Shown here: piece by piece, positions 24,932 through 36,965 of the stretch
Numbering within the stretch: the stretch's first letter is position 1
Layout of the letters: every line of letters begins with the position of its first letter
Origin: Trema orientale
Lineage: Eukaryota; Streptophyta; Magnoliopsida; Rosales; Cannabaceae
Length of the DNA: 64,000 bases
Direction: 5' to 3'
Assembly: GCA_002914845.1 (NCBI GenBank)
Contig: JXTC01000491.1
Span: forward strand, 68,373-132,372
Made by a program: the position numbers and the translations under genes
Notes under the pieces: generated by a model
Told to the model about the DNA's origin: nothing
The model's input: the letters and a program-made list of their open reading frames with translations, nothing else
The model's database searches: none

Positions 24932-26861
24932 TATAGTTAATTAATAAAGAAATATTAGACATCTAGGAAAACGACCATACAAAATAATTTATTAGTAATA
25001 AATGATTACAAAGTTAATTAGATTAAAATTTAATGACAAACATTATAACCAACCACACAATATTATAAGATTCAATAAAAGCTAGAACTTAATATNNNNN
25101 NNNNNNNNNNNNNNNNNNNNNNNNNNNNNNNNNNNNNNNNNNNNNNNNNNNNNNNNNNNNNNNNNNNNNNNNNNNNNNNNNNNNNNNNNNNNNNNNNNNN
25201 NNNNNNNNNNNNNNNNNNNNNNNNNNNNNNNNNNNNNNNNNNNNNNNNNNNNNNNNNNNNNNNNNNNNNNNNNNNNNNNNNNNNNNNNNNNNNNNNNNNN
25301 NNNNNNNNNNNNNNNNNNNNNNNNNNNNNNNNNNNNNNNNNNNNNNNNNNNNNNNNNNNNNNNNNNNNNNNNNNNNNNNNNNNNNNNNNNNNNNNNNNNN
25401 NNNNNNNNNNNNNNNNNNNNNNNNNNNNNNNNNNNNNNNNNNNNNNNNNNNNNNNNNNNNNNNNNNNNNNNNNNNNNNNNNNNNNNNNNNNNNNNNNNNN
25501 NNNNNNNNNNNNNNNNNNNNNNNNNNNNNNNNNNNNNNNNNNNNNNNNNNNNNNNNNNNNNNNNNNNNNNNNNNNNNNNNNNNNNNNNNNNNNNNNNNNN
25601 NNNNNNNNNNNNNNNNNNNNNNNNNNNNNNNNNNNNNNNNNNNNNNNNNNNNNNNNNNNNNNNNNNNNNNNNNNNNNNNNNNNNNNNNNNNNNNNNNNNN
25701 NNNNNNNNNNNNNNNNNNNNNNNNNNNNNNNNNNNNNNNNNNNNNNNNNNNNNNNNNNNNNNNNNNNNNNNNNNNNNNNNNNNNNNNNNNNNNNNNNNNN
25801 NNNNNNNNNNNNNNNNNNNNNNNNNNNNNNNNNNNNNNNNNNNNNNNNNNNNNNNNNNNNNNNNNNNNNNNNNNNNNNNNNNNNNNNNNNNNNNNNNNNN
25901 NNNNNNNNNNNNNNNNNNNNNNNNNNNNNNNNNNNNNNNNNNNNNGAGATGGCAAGAGCTCCTAAATTTGGTGCATAAAAAAATATTAGACTTACAGAAT
26001 ATCGCCATACGATATATAATCAAGCGATAACAAACAATTACTCATTTTATTGTAGATAGAATTAACAAAAAACATCATAACCAACCTATTTTATGATTCA
26101 GTAAACACCACAAAACTTAATATGCGAAAAATATTAGGGGAAAAAAAAAAATTGGCTAGCACATATCTAACTTAAATTTTTAATCTAACAATAAGTAATT
26201 GAAGACAAACATAATTGACTATCCCATCATCAGAAAATGACGAAGCAAAATATAAAAACTATATGGACAATAAACAATGAAATAAACGTAAGAATTTAAA
26301 ATAAACTAATAATTACGGCAAAATTACATCAAATCGAGAGTTTAAGCAAGTCATATTTATCCTTAAAAATTAATTTGACACTTGGGGGGAAGAGAGAGAG
26401 AGAGAGAGAGAACATTAGACGTCTAAGAAATCGACCGTACAAAATAATTTATCAGTAAAAAATGATTACAAAATTAATTGAATTAAAATTTAACAAAAAC
26501 ATCATAACCAATCACACAATATTTTAAGATTCGGTAAACACCACAAAACTTATTATGTGAGAACTATATCAAAACAAAAAAAAAAAAACAAAATAAAACT
26601 TAGCATGCACAAATATAACTTAAATTTTGAATCTAAAAATAATTTATGGAAGACAACATAATTGACAATAGCACCATCAGAAAACGATAAAGTAAATAAT
26701 AATGACTATATGGAAAACAAACAAAAATAAATAAATTTATTAATCTATATGAAAGTAATTAACTATAACTGCAAAATTACATCAGATCTACGTTTTATAA
26801 TTACATCAGATCTACGTTTTATGCAAGCCTTATCTATTCTTATAAATTAAATTAATACACA

Positions 26862-26895
<34 letters not shown>

Positions 26896-29690
26896 GAGAT
26901 AGCAAAGGATTGGAATAGAGCGACGGTGATAATTAAATTAATTAATAAGGAAATAATAAAAATCTAGAAAACCGCCATACAAAATAAGTTATCAGTATTG
27001 AAGAATTACTAATCATTTAAGTTACTATTAAATTAAAATTAACAACAAACATCATAACCAACCAAAACAATGTTTCAAGATTCAATAAACAACAGAACTT
27101 AACATAAAAGGACAATATTAGAAAAAATTAAACGTAGCAAGCACATATATAATAGAAGTTTTTAATCCAAAACGTAGAAAGCACATATATAATAGAAGTT
27201 TTTAATCCAAAAACGACTGGTCAAAGACTGTAATAAACTATCACATCAAAAAAGAAAATAAAAAAAATGAAAAAAGAAAGTACAAGACAAAGACTATATA
27301 GACAACACATATATTAATAAGCATACTACTTTATAAGCAAATATTCTAATTATTACGGCCAAGTTATATCAAATCAGAATTTCTACATGTCTAACATTTT
27401 CATAAAAATTAATTTAATACATATGAGAGAGAGGACTAAATTTAATTAATATGAAAATATTAGACATCTTGACAATCATCATATGATAAAATATAGCAGT
27501 AACAAATAATGACTCATTTTATATTAAATTAAAATTAATAACAAACACCATAATGAACAAAATAATATTTTATGAATTAGTAAACACCAGAATACTCCAT
27601 AGAAAAAAAATTTTGCTAGCACATATGTAACTTAAGTTTTTAATCTAACAATAAGTAATTGAAGACAACATAATTCTAAAAGATAGACTATATGGACAAT
27701 AATCAAAGAAATAAACATAAGAATTTAAAAGAAATTAACGATAACGGCAAAATTACATCAAATTGAGATTTTAGGCAAGTGATATTTATCCTTATAAATT
27801 AACTCGACACTTGGGGAAAGAGAGAGAGAGAGAGAACATAAAGTTAATTAATAAAGAAATATTAGACATCGAGGAAAACGACCATACAAAATAATTTATC
27901 AGTAATAAATGATTACAAAGTTAATTGGATGAAAATTTAATGACAAACATCATAACCAACCAAACAATAATTTAAAATTCAATAAAAACTAGAACTTAAT
28001 ATGTGAGGACCATATCAGAAAGAATTAAAAACAGTAAGCACATATATAATTAACATAAGCTTTTAATCGAAAAATAACTTACTAATGACAACATAATAGA
28101 CTATCCGATCGTCAAAAAATGAGACAGACAATATAGATAACACACAAACAAGCATATTAAATCATATGAAAGTAATTAATTATTACGATCAAGTAATACC
28201 AAATCTGAATTTTCATCACTAACACTTCCATATAAAATAATTTAACACTAGAGAATGAGAGAGAGATAAGGGGAGATGACAACAACTCCTAAATTTGGTG
28301 TATAAGAAAATATTAGACATATAGAAAATCACCATACAATATATAATCTAGCAGTAACAAATAATGACTCATTTTATTTTAAATTAAAATTAACAACAAA
28401 CATCACAACGAATCACATAATACTTTAGATTCAACAAACACCACAAAACATAATATGCAAGAACTATATCCCAAAAAAAAAAAAAAAAACAAACAAACAA
28501 ACAAACAAAAATTAGCAAGCACAAATATAACTAAAATTTTTAATCTAAAAATAATTAATTAAAGACAACATAGTTAACTATCGCATCATCAGAAAACGAT
28601 AAATAATAATGACTATATGAAAAACAAATAAAAAAATAAATGTAAGAATCTATATGAAAGTAAGTAATTATTACTACAAAATTACATCAAATCGACATTT
28701 TGTGTAAGTCTTATCTATTCTTATAAATTAATTTAATACGCAAGAGAGAGAGAGAGAGAGAGAGAGAGTTAAATTAAATTAACAAATAATAAAAATCTAG
28801 AAAACCGTCATACAAAATAAGTTATTAAACGTAGAAAATATGAAAGGACCATATTATAAAAAATTAAACGTAGCACGCACACATATTATGGAAGTTTTTA
28901 ATTCAAAAACAAATGGCCAAAGACACTATAATAGACATCACATCATAAAAAGAAAATTTAAAAAAAAAGTACAATATTTTAAGATTCAGTAAACACAACA
29001 AAACTTAATATGCGAGAATAAAAAAAACAAAAAAAAAAAAACAAACAAACAAACTTAGCAAGCACACATATAACTTAAATTTTTAATCTTAATTGAAGAC
29101 AACATAATTGACAATCGCACCATCAGAAAATGATAAAGTAAATAATAATGACGATGGAAAACAAATAAAAAAATAAACGTAGGAATCTATATGAAAGTAA
29201 GTAATTATTGCTACAAAATTACATCAGACTGACATTTTATGCAAGTCTTATCTATTCTTATAAATTAATTTAATACGCGAGAGAGAGAAAGGGGGAGAGA
29301 GAGAGAGAGAATTAAATTTGATTAATAAAGAATAAAAATCTAGAAAACCACCATACAAAATAAGTTATTAGTAAAGGATTACTAATTAGTTAAGTCAATA
29401 TTAAATTAAAATTAACAACAAACATTGTAACCAACCAAAACAATATTTTAAGATTCAGTAAAAGGTAGAACTTAATATGAAAAGACCATATCAGAAAAAA
29501 TTAAACGTAGCAAGCACACATATAATAGAAGTTTTTTATTCAAAAACAACTGGCCAAAGACACTATAATAGACTATCATAAAACGAAAATTAAAAAAAAA
29601 AGTACAAGATATAGACTATATGGACAACACATAAACTAATAAGCGTACTACTTTATAAGCAAGTAACTAATTATTCCGACCAATAATAAT
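23540..29690. repeat. Tandem array of AT-rich 0.4-0.55-kb monomers, each with a (GA)n tract
   Basis: (GA)n tracts occur near 23,835, 24,320, 24,490, 24,900, 26,390, 26,865, 27,425, 27,815, 28,255, 28,745 and 29,280. Between them the same phrases return in the same order: catacaaaataatttatcag, aacatcataaccaacca, cacaaaacttaatatgcgag, gacaacataattgac, accatcagaaaa, and attacatcaaatc...gcaagtc followed by the next (GA)n. This is a tandem repeat of roughly 390-560-bp units. Four monomer types can be told apart by the sequence just before the GA tract. No ORF, transposon end or RNA gene was seen. An assembly gap interrupts the array. Confidence 0.88.
25096..25945. other. Assembly gap (run of N)
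   Basis: About 850 undetermined bases lie inside the tandem array. The flanks belong to different monomer types, and the missing sequence is probably further array units. The true size is unknown. A single N also occurs at 35,647 next to a poly(A) run. Confidence 0.99.
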
Positions 29691-29745
29691 AACAGCAATA
29701 ATAACAATAACAACAACAACAACAATAATAATAATAATAATAAAT
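29690..29745. repeat. AAT/AAC trinucleotide microsatellite
   Basis: An imperfect (aat)n/(aac)n run borders the array and the following 263-bp duplication. Related (ataataata) runs recur inside that duplication. Confidence 0.8.
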
Positions 29746-30265
29746 AGTGAAGAAAAGAACTTTTCTTTATAATAATAATAATAACAACAATAATAAGTAT
29801 AATAATAAGTAAAGAATGTAGCACATTAATGAATTGCTTCTCAAATTATCTCTGGATTTCTTAAATCCAATTCATTAAACATCAAGGAACCCAAAGTAAT
29901 TCTGGAAAAAAAACATGCAGACCACATACACAAACAACTAAAGTTACAGTCCAAAAATTATAAGGTCAATTAATTGCAAAACATTATGAGTAAAATAAGG
30001 AATCGCTAGTGAAGAAAAAAACTTTTCTTTATAATAATAATAATAACAATAATAAGTATAATAATAAAAAAAGAATGTAGCACATTAATGAATTGCTTCT
30101 CAAATTATCTCTGATCTTATTAAATCCAATTCATTAAACATCAAGGAACCCAAAGTAATTCTGGAAAAAAACATGTAGACCACATACACTAACAACTAAA
30201 GTTACAGTCCAGAAAATATAAGGTCAATTACTTGCCAAACATTATTAGTAAAATAAGGAATTACA
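29746..30265. repeat. Tandem duplication, unit about 262 bp, two copies
   Basis: Copy 1 starts tagtgaagaaaagaactttt near 29,746 and copy 2 starts tagtgaagaaaaaaactttt near 30,009. Both continue through ataataataata, gtagcacattaatgaattgc, aaacatcaaggaacccaaag and aactaaagttacagtcc. The copies differ at only a few positions, so the duplication is recent compared with the neighbouring array. Confidence 0.9.
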
Positions 30266-30560
30266 TGCACCTATAAACCCATGTTGTGAACCCTGAATGC
30301 AAATACTTAATGAAATAGAGGAAAAGGAATCCAAGAAAGGAAAAATGACAAAGTTACAATAACAATAGCGATATTTACACCCAAAATATAGAAAATATAA
30401 CAAAGGCAAGAAGAAAAAGGCTAGAGACTGATTATTTAAGTAACATGAGGAGCTCAAGCAAAAAAAAAAAAAAAAAAAAGGAACATAAAGAGCAAAAAAA
30501 AACTCTTTTTCTTTGACAAGTAATGACATCCAATTGCCTACCCAGCCAACAGCTATAGTG

Positions 30561-30710
30561 TACCCAATAAAAGGACAAGTATTCCATTACTTTACAAACA
30601 ATTTTCTTGAGTTACCTTCTTGTTACCGTAGAGAGTACCCAATAAAAGGATGTGTATCCTATTACTTTGCAAACAATTTTCTTGAGATACCTTCTCATTA
30701 CCCTCTACAT
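30561..30710. repeat. Tandem duplication, unit 75 bp, two copies
   Basis: The unit tacccaataaaagga...gtatcc..attactttgcaaacaattttcttgag.taccttct..ttaccctc is present at 30,561-30,635 and 30,636-30,710. There is no coding meaning that I can support. Confidence 0.85.
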
Positions 30711-31230
30711 CTACTGTATTTGGCTTTTTCAATATAAGACTCTTAGTTCAGTTATGGCACCATCTACAAACAAAATAGAGAAGAAATACTTATATTACTA
30801 TTGTTTATTATACTAGTAATTCAATGATAAGAATATTGACAGGAGTTAAGAGCCATCACAGAGGAAAAATGCTTAAATTAGAAAAACACCAAGATAAATA
30901 CTTGCTAGTAACTAGCAAGCTCTCACTAACTAGCGAAACTAGAATTTAACCAAATTTAAGGAAAGCAACAAGCATATGAGGATGAGCAAATTGATGTCAC
31001 AATTTTAATCAGACAAGGTCTGAAACATTTGGAGGAAAAAAGCACTAATAAAAGCAATAGAAACACTAATAATCTATAAGCACTATTTGCTTAATAAATC
31101 TAACTCACCAGTTCGAGGAAAGCCACCAACTAGTACAAATAACTAAAAGTCATAAACGTATATGCATATTAACCGACTAACATGTGTTAAATAAATAAAA
31201 ATCAGCAATGGAAGCGCTTCATCTATGATT
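30711..31230. other. AT-rich intergenic sequence, nothing recognised
   Basis: I see no open frame of note, no repeat structure and no transposon ends. Confidence 0.4.
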
Positions 31231-31299
31231 CTCAAAATTGATAATATCCAACCCATTTGCTCAAGACTATATAGCAAAAAAATAAAAATAAAATAAAAT

Positions 31300-32150
31300 A
31301 TTTCAAATTATGCATACAGAAAAAATTGGTAGGTCTGCCTGCATCTTTGTCTTCCAAATGGAATTCTTTAACGATGCCATTGTGGACAAAGTCTCGGAAA
31401 AAAGAATCAAAAGGGGAAAAAAAAGAAGCACAAGAACACAGGAACACTACTAAAAGAAAATTGATAAAGAAAGAACTGAAATACACATACCTGTTCTGGT
31501 GAGGAATCTTCAACACTTCTTGCTTACATCACCCATGGAATGACCTTCACGAGATGAAAGGAAGCCCCAGTACCCAAATTAAACCAACTCATAAAGCCAT
31601 AATTAACCAAAGAACAAAAATATACAAATAGATATACACAAAAATACCAATAACAATGATAACCACAGCATAAACCACCCAATACCAACATATTAATTCT
31701 CATTATCATACACAAACCCACAAAAATAATTTACACAAAATCTACTATAAGCTCTAATCTAAAATGAAAAGGACCGAGAGAATACTCAAGATCGACGATT
31801 CAATGGAAAAGGTCCAGTTGCTCGGCACAAAGTCACCGAAAATCCTCTGATCAAACTCGACCGGCGAGGTCAAAGCACCCCGGATGGCCAAGGCCACGAC
31901 AGAGGCGGAGAAAACCAGAGCTGCTTCGTTCGAGTCTCCAAAAAGGGTTGAGGAAAAAAAAAGACCCAACTGACGAAGATGAATGTGAGAGAAAGAGAGA
32001 GGAAATGCAATGAGTCGATGGCAGAGAGACAGAGAGAGAGAGAGAGAGAGGAGACGCAGTGAGTCGGTGAAGAGAGAGAGAGAGACAGAGAAAGAGAGAG
32101 AAAGGGTGGAGGAGATGCGAGTAGTCGATGAAGAGACAACTAAGGAATCA
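31300..32150 (-). other. Exon-like segments of an unrecognised minus-strand gene (possible remnant)
   Basis: Read on the minus strand, a long CT microsatellite region (about 32,030-32,110) resembles a plant 5' leader. It precedes a GC-richer stretch (about 31,790-31,960), then a segment ending CCAGAACAG followed by a GTATGTG donor-like site near 31,493. A further GC-richer segment around 31,320-31,400 contains the conceptual peptide VKEFHLEDKDAGRP. None of these matches a family I know, and no continuous coding model could be built. It could be the 5' part of a host gene, a pseudogene or chance. Confidence 0.25.
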
Positions 32151-32169
32151 ATGTGACTACTATTCAACA

Positions 32170-32640
32170 ATATGATTTCTTTAGGCTACTAATTTTAAAA
32201 ACAACAATTCTTCTTAAAACAAGACATGTATCAACATGTCCATCATCTAAGAACATAATGTATCAAGAAATATGACTTTACAAGAAACAATTCAATTGAC
32301 GCAATTTAATTTGAATCCAACAATTTTGGTTAAAGAAACTTGGGAATTAACATAATTCCGATTAAGAGAAGAAGATTAACCAAAGTAACACATTTTAAAG
32401 GAAATAGTTAAAGGAAACTCAAGATTTCACATAATTTCTTTTTTATGTGAGAATATATCAAGGAAACACATTCCAAAGACAAAAGTTCTTGTCAAAACAA
32501 CTCAATAATCAAGATGATTCTTTTTCAAAGAATAAATAAATAAGAAAACATAAAAAACATTAAAAAAAATTAGAAAGAAAAAAGCGAAGCAAGAACAGAA
32601 AAATAACATACTACAAATGGTGAAGATGAGTCACTTACCA
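32170..32640. other. AT-rich intergenic sequence, nothing recognised
   Basis: Low-complexity A-rich sequence with no ORF, repeat ends or RNA signals that I can support. Confidence 0.4.
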
Positions 32641-32733
32641 CGCCAGACTTTCCAATTGCCTGCTCACATTGGTTTCTTGAACTTCAAATGAGCTTCCAAC
32701 ATCCATCAAAGCTAAATACGACCTGAATAATAA
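32638..32733 (-). other. Exon-like segment with good splice signals, unrecognised gene
   Basis: On the minus strand a T-rich stretch ending ttattattcag is followed by about 95 bases open in one frame. They contain the conceptual peptide SYLALMDVGSSFEVQETN, then VSRQLESLAW, and then a strong GTAAGT donor. The segment lies 126 bp outside the CACTA element. It may be an internal exon of a host gene interrupted by that element. The peptide is not recognised. Confidence 0.35.
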
Positions 32734-33547
32734 ATTAAAAGCAAATCAAGAAACATGAACATGGTAAGACAAAAAAGTCAAACTTTTAAATGATCAAAAC
32801 CTCACAACGCATTTGAGATTACCAGTGGTGCCAATTGCCCCACCCTTTGGTGGCATTTCACTACTACAAAATAGTACTTAGAAGTCAGTTTTTAAGTGTC
32901 ATCTTAATGCTTAGAAGTCGGTTGAAGTACTTAGAAGTCACTTTCTCTGGAACCGACTTCTAAGTTTACATTTACTTTTCCCTTTATTTAAGGGCTAAGA
33001 CGTCCGTTTTGTCAAAACCGACATCTAAGTACTCAAGTACCTTTTAGCTTAGAAGTCAGTTTCTTAGAACCGACTTCTAAGCGCTTGTGCATGGGAAAAA
33101 TTTTTCCCTCCCCCTACAATAATATTACATTCCTCCCTACAAAAATGTACACATTTTCATACAACTTAGTTTTCCAATGTGTTTTCACCAAATTAAAATA
33201 AATAGCAACAACAAAAAGTAAAAACTCTAAGTACATTTCTCACATTAATTAATCAAACTGACTACATATTCGTAAACTAAATTAAGTACATAATTCCTTT
33301 TAATCAAATTTTGAACGCTACATATAGAAGTCTAATAATTAAGTCGATATCCTATAATCATTAAAGTTATATAACAATATCCTATAGTCATTAAATCAGC
33401 CACTCCTTCTGCACTTCTTTTATCTCCTCCATTGTATAACTCTTCATTTACATTAAGAATTAAGGTCTTTGATAAACAAATGCAATACTTATCTCACATG
33501 TATATGAGAAGCAAAATCCCTCACTTACAAATGCAATGAGTCCATGG

Positions 33548-33792
33548 TCTTTGCTCCTTTTTGAAGGGTTTCTCACATGTACGATCACAAATGTCTTGGA
33601 AAAATAACTCTAATACCCCCTGGCTGCATTTATAATAAAAAGATTGTAAGCAACAAAGAAAACATAATAAGGAAATCAACAACTAAATGTAGTACGACAA
33701 AAAGTGTGAGCTACTCACAAACTGAAAAGGGAACTGCACAGTTATCTTGCCAATATCCTCATCAGCCTGCATTATGCGTGGCTGTCAAAATA
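33548..33792 (-). pseudogene. Captured fragment of an NC2-alpha (DRAP1 / NF-YC11-like) gene, two exons and an intron
   Basis: On the minus strand the segment around 33,785-33,717 encodes IMQADEDIGKI, matching the histone-fold start (IMQADEDVGKIA) of the TATA-binding-protein repressor subunit NC2-alpha. After an intron-like gap, the segment around 33,628-33,548 encodes ELFFQDICDRTCE, then TLQKGAKTMDSLHL in a shifted frame, matching ELFLQDLCDRTYEITLQRGAKTMNSLHL of the same protein, and ends at a TAAGTG where the exon would end. The fragment lacks the first exon, and several codons before IMQ are missing. A one-base loss between CE and TL shifts the frame. It therefore cannot make the normal subunit. 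The retained intron shows DNA-level capture rather than a retrocopy. It lies inside the CACTA element, and I found no matching intact gene in this window. Confidence 0.75.
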
Positions 33793-35130
33793 ACAATTTC
33801 TTTAGGTAAGATTTAATAGGAAAAACAAATGAAATACTGAAAGAAACTAAAAATTTGAATAAAATGTATGATGGCCTCTTAATACTCAATCTACTACTCT
33901 ATTATGTGGATTCAAATTGTGCTAGCTAATAATATAATATTATGAACTTCAGCCAGACAGCCACAAACCAGTCATCTAAATACACAGATAAAATGAAGCT
34001 AATACTCGTTCTCTTTTTTTTTTCTTTTTTTTTTTGGAAAAGAAAGGAAGCTAATACTCTAATTTTTACTTTGTTCTCACTGCACATTCCCTGTAATGAA
34101 AGAGAACAACACGTAAAAGCAATCCAATTAAAACTATGTAATTAATACAAATAGAAGAGATTGATTTCACATGCATCCAAGTTTTGATTGCAAAGGCATC
34201 TAGAATGAGTTCAACATCAAAACTACATTTCAAAAAATAACTGAATATGAAAATGGAAACAGATGTAAGAAGATAAAATTTGTGCTTGTGCTATTGAGTT
34301 CATAAATATATATATATATATTTTCTTTCATATTTTTGTATGACCCAACAAATAGCCAAATTTTATTTTCCAAATAAAGAAACTTCAAACATCCAAATAA
34401 AAGACAAAGTTAATATACATATTAGCTGGTACATCATTTATTGCAGGACTAATATTTAAAATAATGGAAAAGAAACATCCCCTAAATTACATAAACTATC
34501 TTTTCAACAGTAAGGAAATTTGGCCTCAATCAATTAGTTGATATGTACATCAGGAGAAACCTGCTCTGGCTGCAACTACAAAATTAGAGTTCTAAAACTC
34601 ATCAACAGCTATGGCATTAGCGTATACATACATCAAGAGAGAAACCTCACATATCTATTCCACTAGTACAGCCTCATAACTCTCTGTTTGTGCTCATTTC
34701 TTTCTCATTACAATTGAGACTTTTTGAACTACAATATCTGAATTACCTCATTAAAATAGCAACAAACCAAGATGATAAACTTTAATAACTAACTCTAATT
34801 CCTTTTCTCTTTTCTTCCTAATGCCAAGTCCTTTACAAAACAAATATGCCAAAAAATAGGCAAAGCAAAACAGACCAACTTACGTTGCAACCCAGCTGAC
34901 AGAACTATCTAAATTTTACTGGGTAAATTCAACAGCTAACTGGCCTACTTTATCAATTTTTCCTCAGTCAAACAGTTGCATCTGTAATATCATTTTGTGT
35001 CATTAATTATTAGAATAATATCAATTATGAAATTCAACAGAGAACAGTCCAAGATAAAAACTTGTTAGCAAAACAAGCTCAGCAAATTATCTAAATCAAA
35101 ACATGAATAACATTATCAATTTATTACTGC

Positions 35131-35170
35131 ACCTTTGTATCCAAATTGCCGGTCCTTTCCCTCGGAGGTA
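35131..35170 (-). other. Exon-like captured segment within the CACTA element
   Basis: On the minus strand an acceptor-like tcacgtag precedes a 39-base segment (conceptual peptide IPPRERTGNLDTK) and an AAAG/GTGCAG donor-like end. It could join in frame to the exon-like segment at 36,555-36,684. The source gene was not recognised. Confidence 0.3.
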
Positions 35171-35647
35171 TCTACGTGAAGAAAACATCAACAAAAAAAG
35201 TTCAATCCAATTTAACATTAACAACTAACAATCTCGTCAATGCTTCAATTTCGAAGCCGGTAACATATATAGACTGAAATAAGTCTCAATTTCTCAGCAT
35301 CAGTAGCCTTCTGGAAAATTTTCTTTTTTTTCTTTCATGAAGCAAAAGTACTTCGACTTCCAAATAGATTACATCCAGTACCCAACGGAGACAGCTAGCA
35401 ATACTAGAAAATCACTAAAACTGAGACAGAAAACACTACTCTTTGGAGTGATTATTTCCAAACAGAACCTGTCTAATTCACGTGAGTCATCAATTAGAAC
35501 AAGGCAACCTCAATTCTCTCCTCTTTAGTATTCACAAAGATCATTTTTGAAAAAAAAAAAAAAAAAAAAAAAAAAGCCGTAACAAACTGTGCTGGGCCTG
35601 TAAGCCACGCAAGTTGTGTTTATAAGATTAAGATGCCTTCATGAGTN

Positions 35648-35678
<31 letters not shown>

Positions 35679-36554
35679 AAAGGGACACCCTAATTCTCAG
35701 TAATGGCATTTTCCAAAGACTTCTCAACCATTCTTCATTCATTGGAAAAGTACACGATACTAATTACTTATTGCAAAATTTTCTCAATTGACAAGGATAA
35801 AATTTATTTAAATCAAACAAAAACCTTTCTGTGAAGCCTGTAAAACTAGTGAACATGATTATAAGACAAACTTAGGAGAAATCAGTAAGTATATGATAAA
35901 AGTTGAAAGGACAATCCTCCCAGGGAACTAGAAGGAAAGATGACATAGCATTTCAATTTCAAATTCAATTTGAATCTGCATTTTCGCTGAGAAGTAAACT
36001 AAACCAACCAAGATCCATCAAACCCTACGTAACGAAATATGAAGATTAGAAAGGAAACATCAGCGCCTAGTATATTGTGCGCAAATGTAGTAGATATTTC
36101 CTCCAAAATCCAGGCAATGCTCACCCACGAATTAAAGAATCAACCATATCACGCAACATTTCTCAATAGAGGGCATAAGACATGATGGCTTATAAGAAGA
36201 TAAAAGCAAATTATACAATATGGGCCTCACTCTGCAAATTTTCAGCATAATTCACCAATTTAAAATAAATTTCTCAAGGTAATCACAATGTGCTTTCAAA
36301 GAATATAAAAATCGATGCCAAATAGCTGCTCCACGGCACACACCGTACCGCCAAACCACTCCTCTCAAGATCAATCCACATTCCAAAAATTCATAAGCTA
36401 CGAATATATACACAAACAAAAATAGCACCTTTCACCAATGCGAATCGTTATTGCCAAAAAACACAGTCAATGACCGAATTTAAACTAAAATTTCATCCGT
36501 TTCAAATAATAAAAAACCATATATGGAATAAGAGAATTAAAAAGAAACTCATAC

Positions 36555-36684
36555 CGGAGCGTCCATACGAGGTTACGATCTACCACCTGAAGCCGAAGGC
36601 GAAGCCTTTGACGCCATTGGCAAAGACGGACGAATCGAATTGGGAGCAGAGTCAACAATGGCATGCCAAATAGGACCTAATTCC
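36555..36684 (-). other. Exon-like captured segment (start MASKASPSASGGRS) within the CACTA element
   Basis: On the minus strand it begins after a ctgcag acceptor-like site and ends GACGCTCCG/GTATGAG, a good donor. It contains an ATG opening MASKASPSASGGRS, followed by a stop and then further codons (PRMDAP). The GC-rich composition, unlike the AT-rich surroundings, suggests a coding origin from a host gene. The family was not recognised. Confidence 0.35.
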
Positions 36685-36787
36685 TGCAGATGTAGTGCAA
36701 GAGAAAGACCATGGGGGTAATGCGGAAGTAGTTTTAACCTCAAAATAAAATGGAGAAACCTCAAAAACTGCAAGATTGTAAGTTTAC

Positions 36788-36965
36788 CTCTTCCGTTCTC
36801 GTCGGTGACCATGACATATCGGAAAGTGGAGAGCACCCTCAGCATTAGGATGGATGCACGTAGCTGTGGGTTGCAAGAGTGATATGCAAGGCAACAAGAG
36901 AGCAAGAGAATCGAGAGAGAGAGAGAGAGGCGCACAGAGAGAAGGAGAGTGACTTTAAGCAGCAT
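36788..36965 (-). other. First-exon-like segment with CT-rich leader within the CACTA element
   Basis: On the minus strand an ATG at 36,965 opens a hydrophobic, Leu/Ser-rich stretch drawn largely from a (CT)n repeat. It then runs through a GC-richer part, FRYVMVTDENGR, ending GAACGGAAGAG/GTAAACTT, a good donor. It resembles a plant first exon captured together with the segment at 36,555-36,684. No family was recognised, and the apparent signal-peptide-like start may simply reflect the CT repeat. Confidence 0.3.

Noticed and set aside
25082-26023. Long apparent open frames of about 290-310 residues
   Set aside because: They consist almost entirely of undetermined bases in the assembly gap.
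23540-29690. CRISPR-like array or rRNA spacer
   Set aside because: The units are long, AT-rich and contain GA microsatellites, with no uniform short repeat and unique spacer pattern and no rRNA sequence nearby. The genome is a plant nuclear one.
31754-32170. Minus-strand frame with long Ser-Leu repeats
   Set aside because: The Ser-Leu run is a translated (CT)n microsatellite. Only the GC-richer part beyond it is kept, as a low-confidence exon-like segment.
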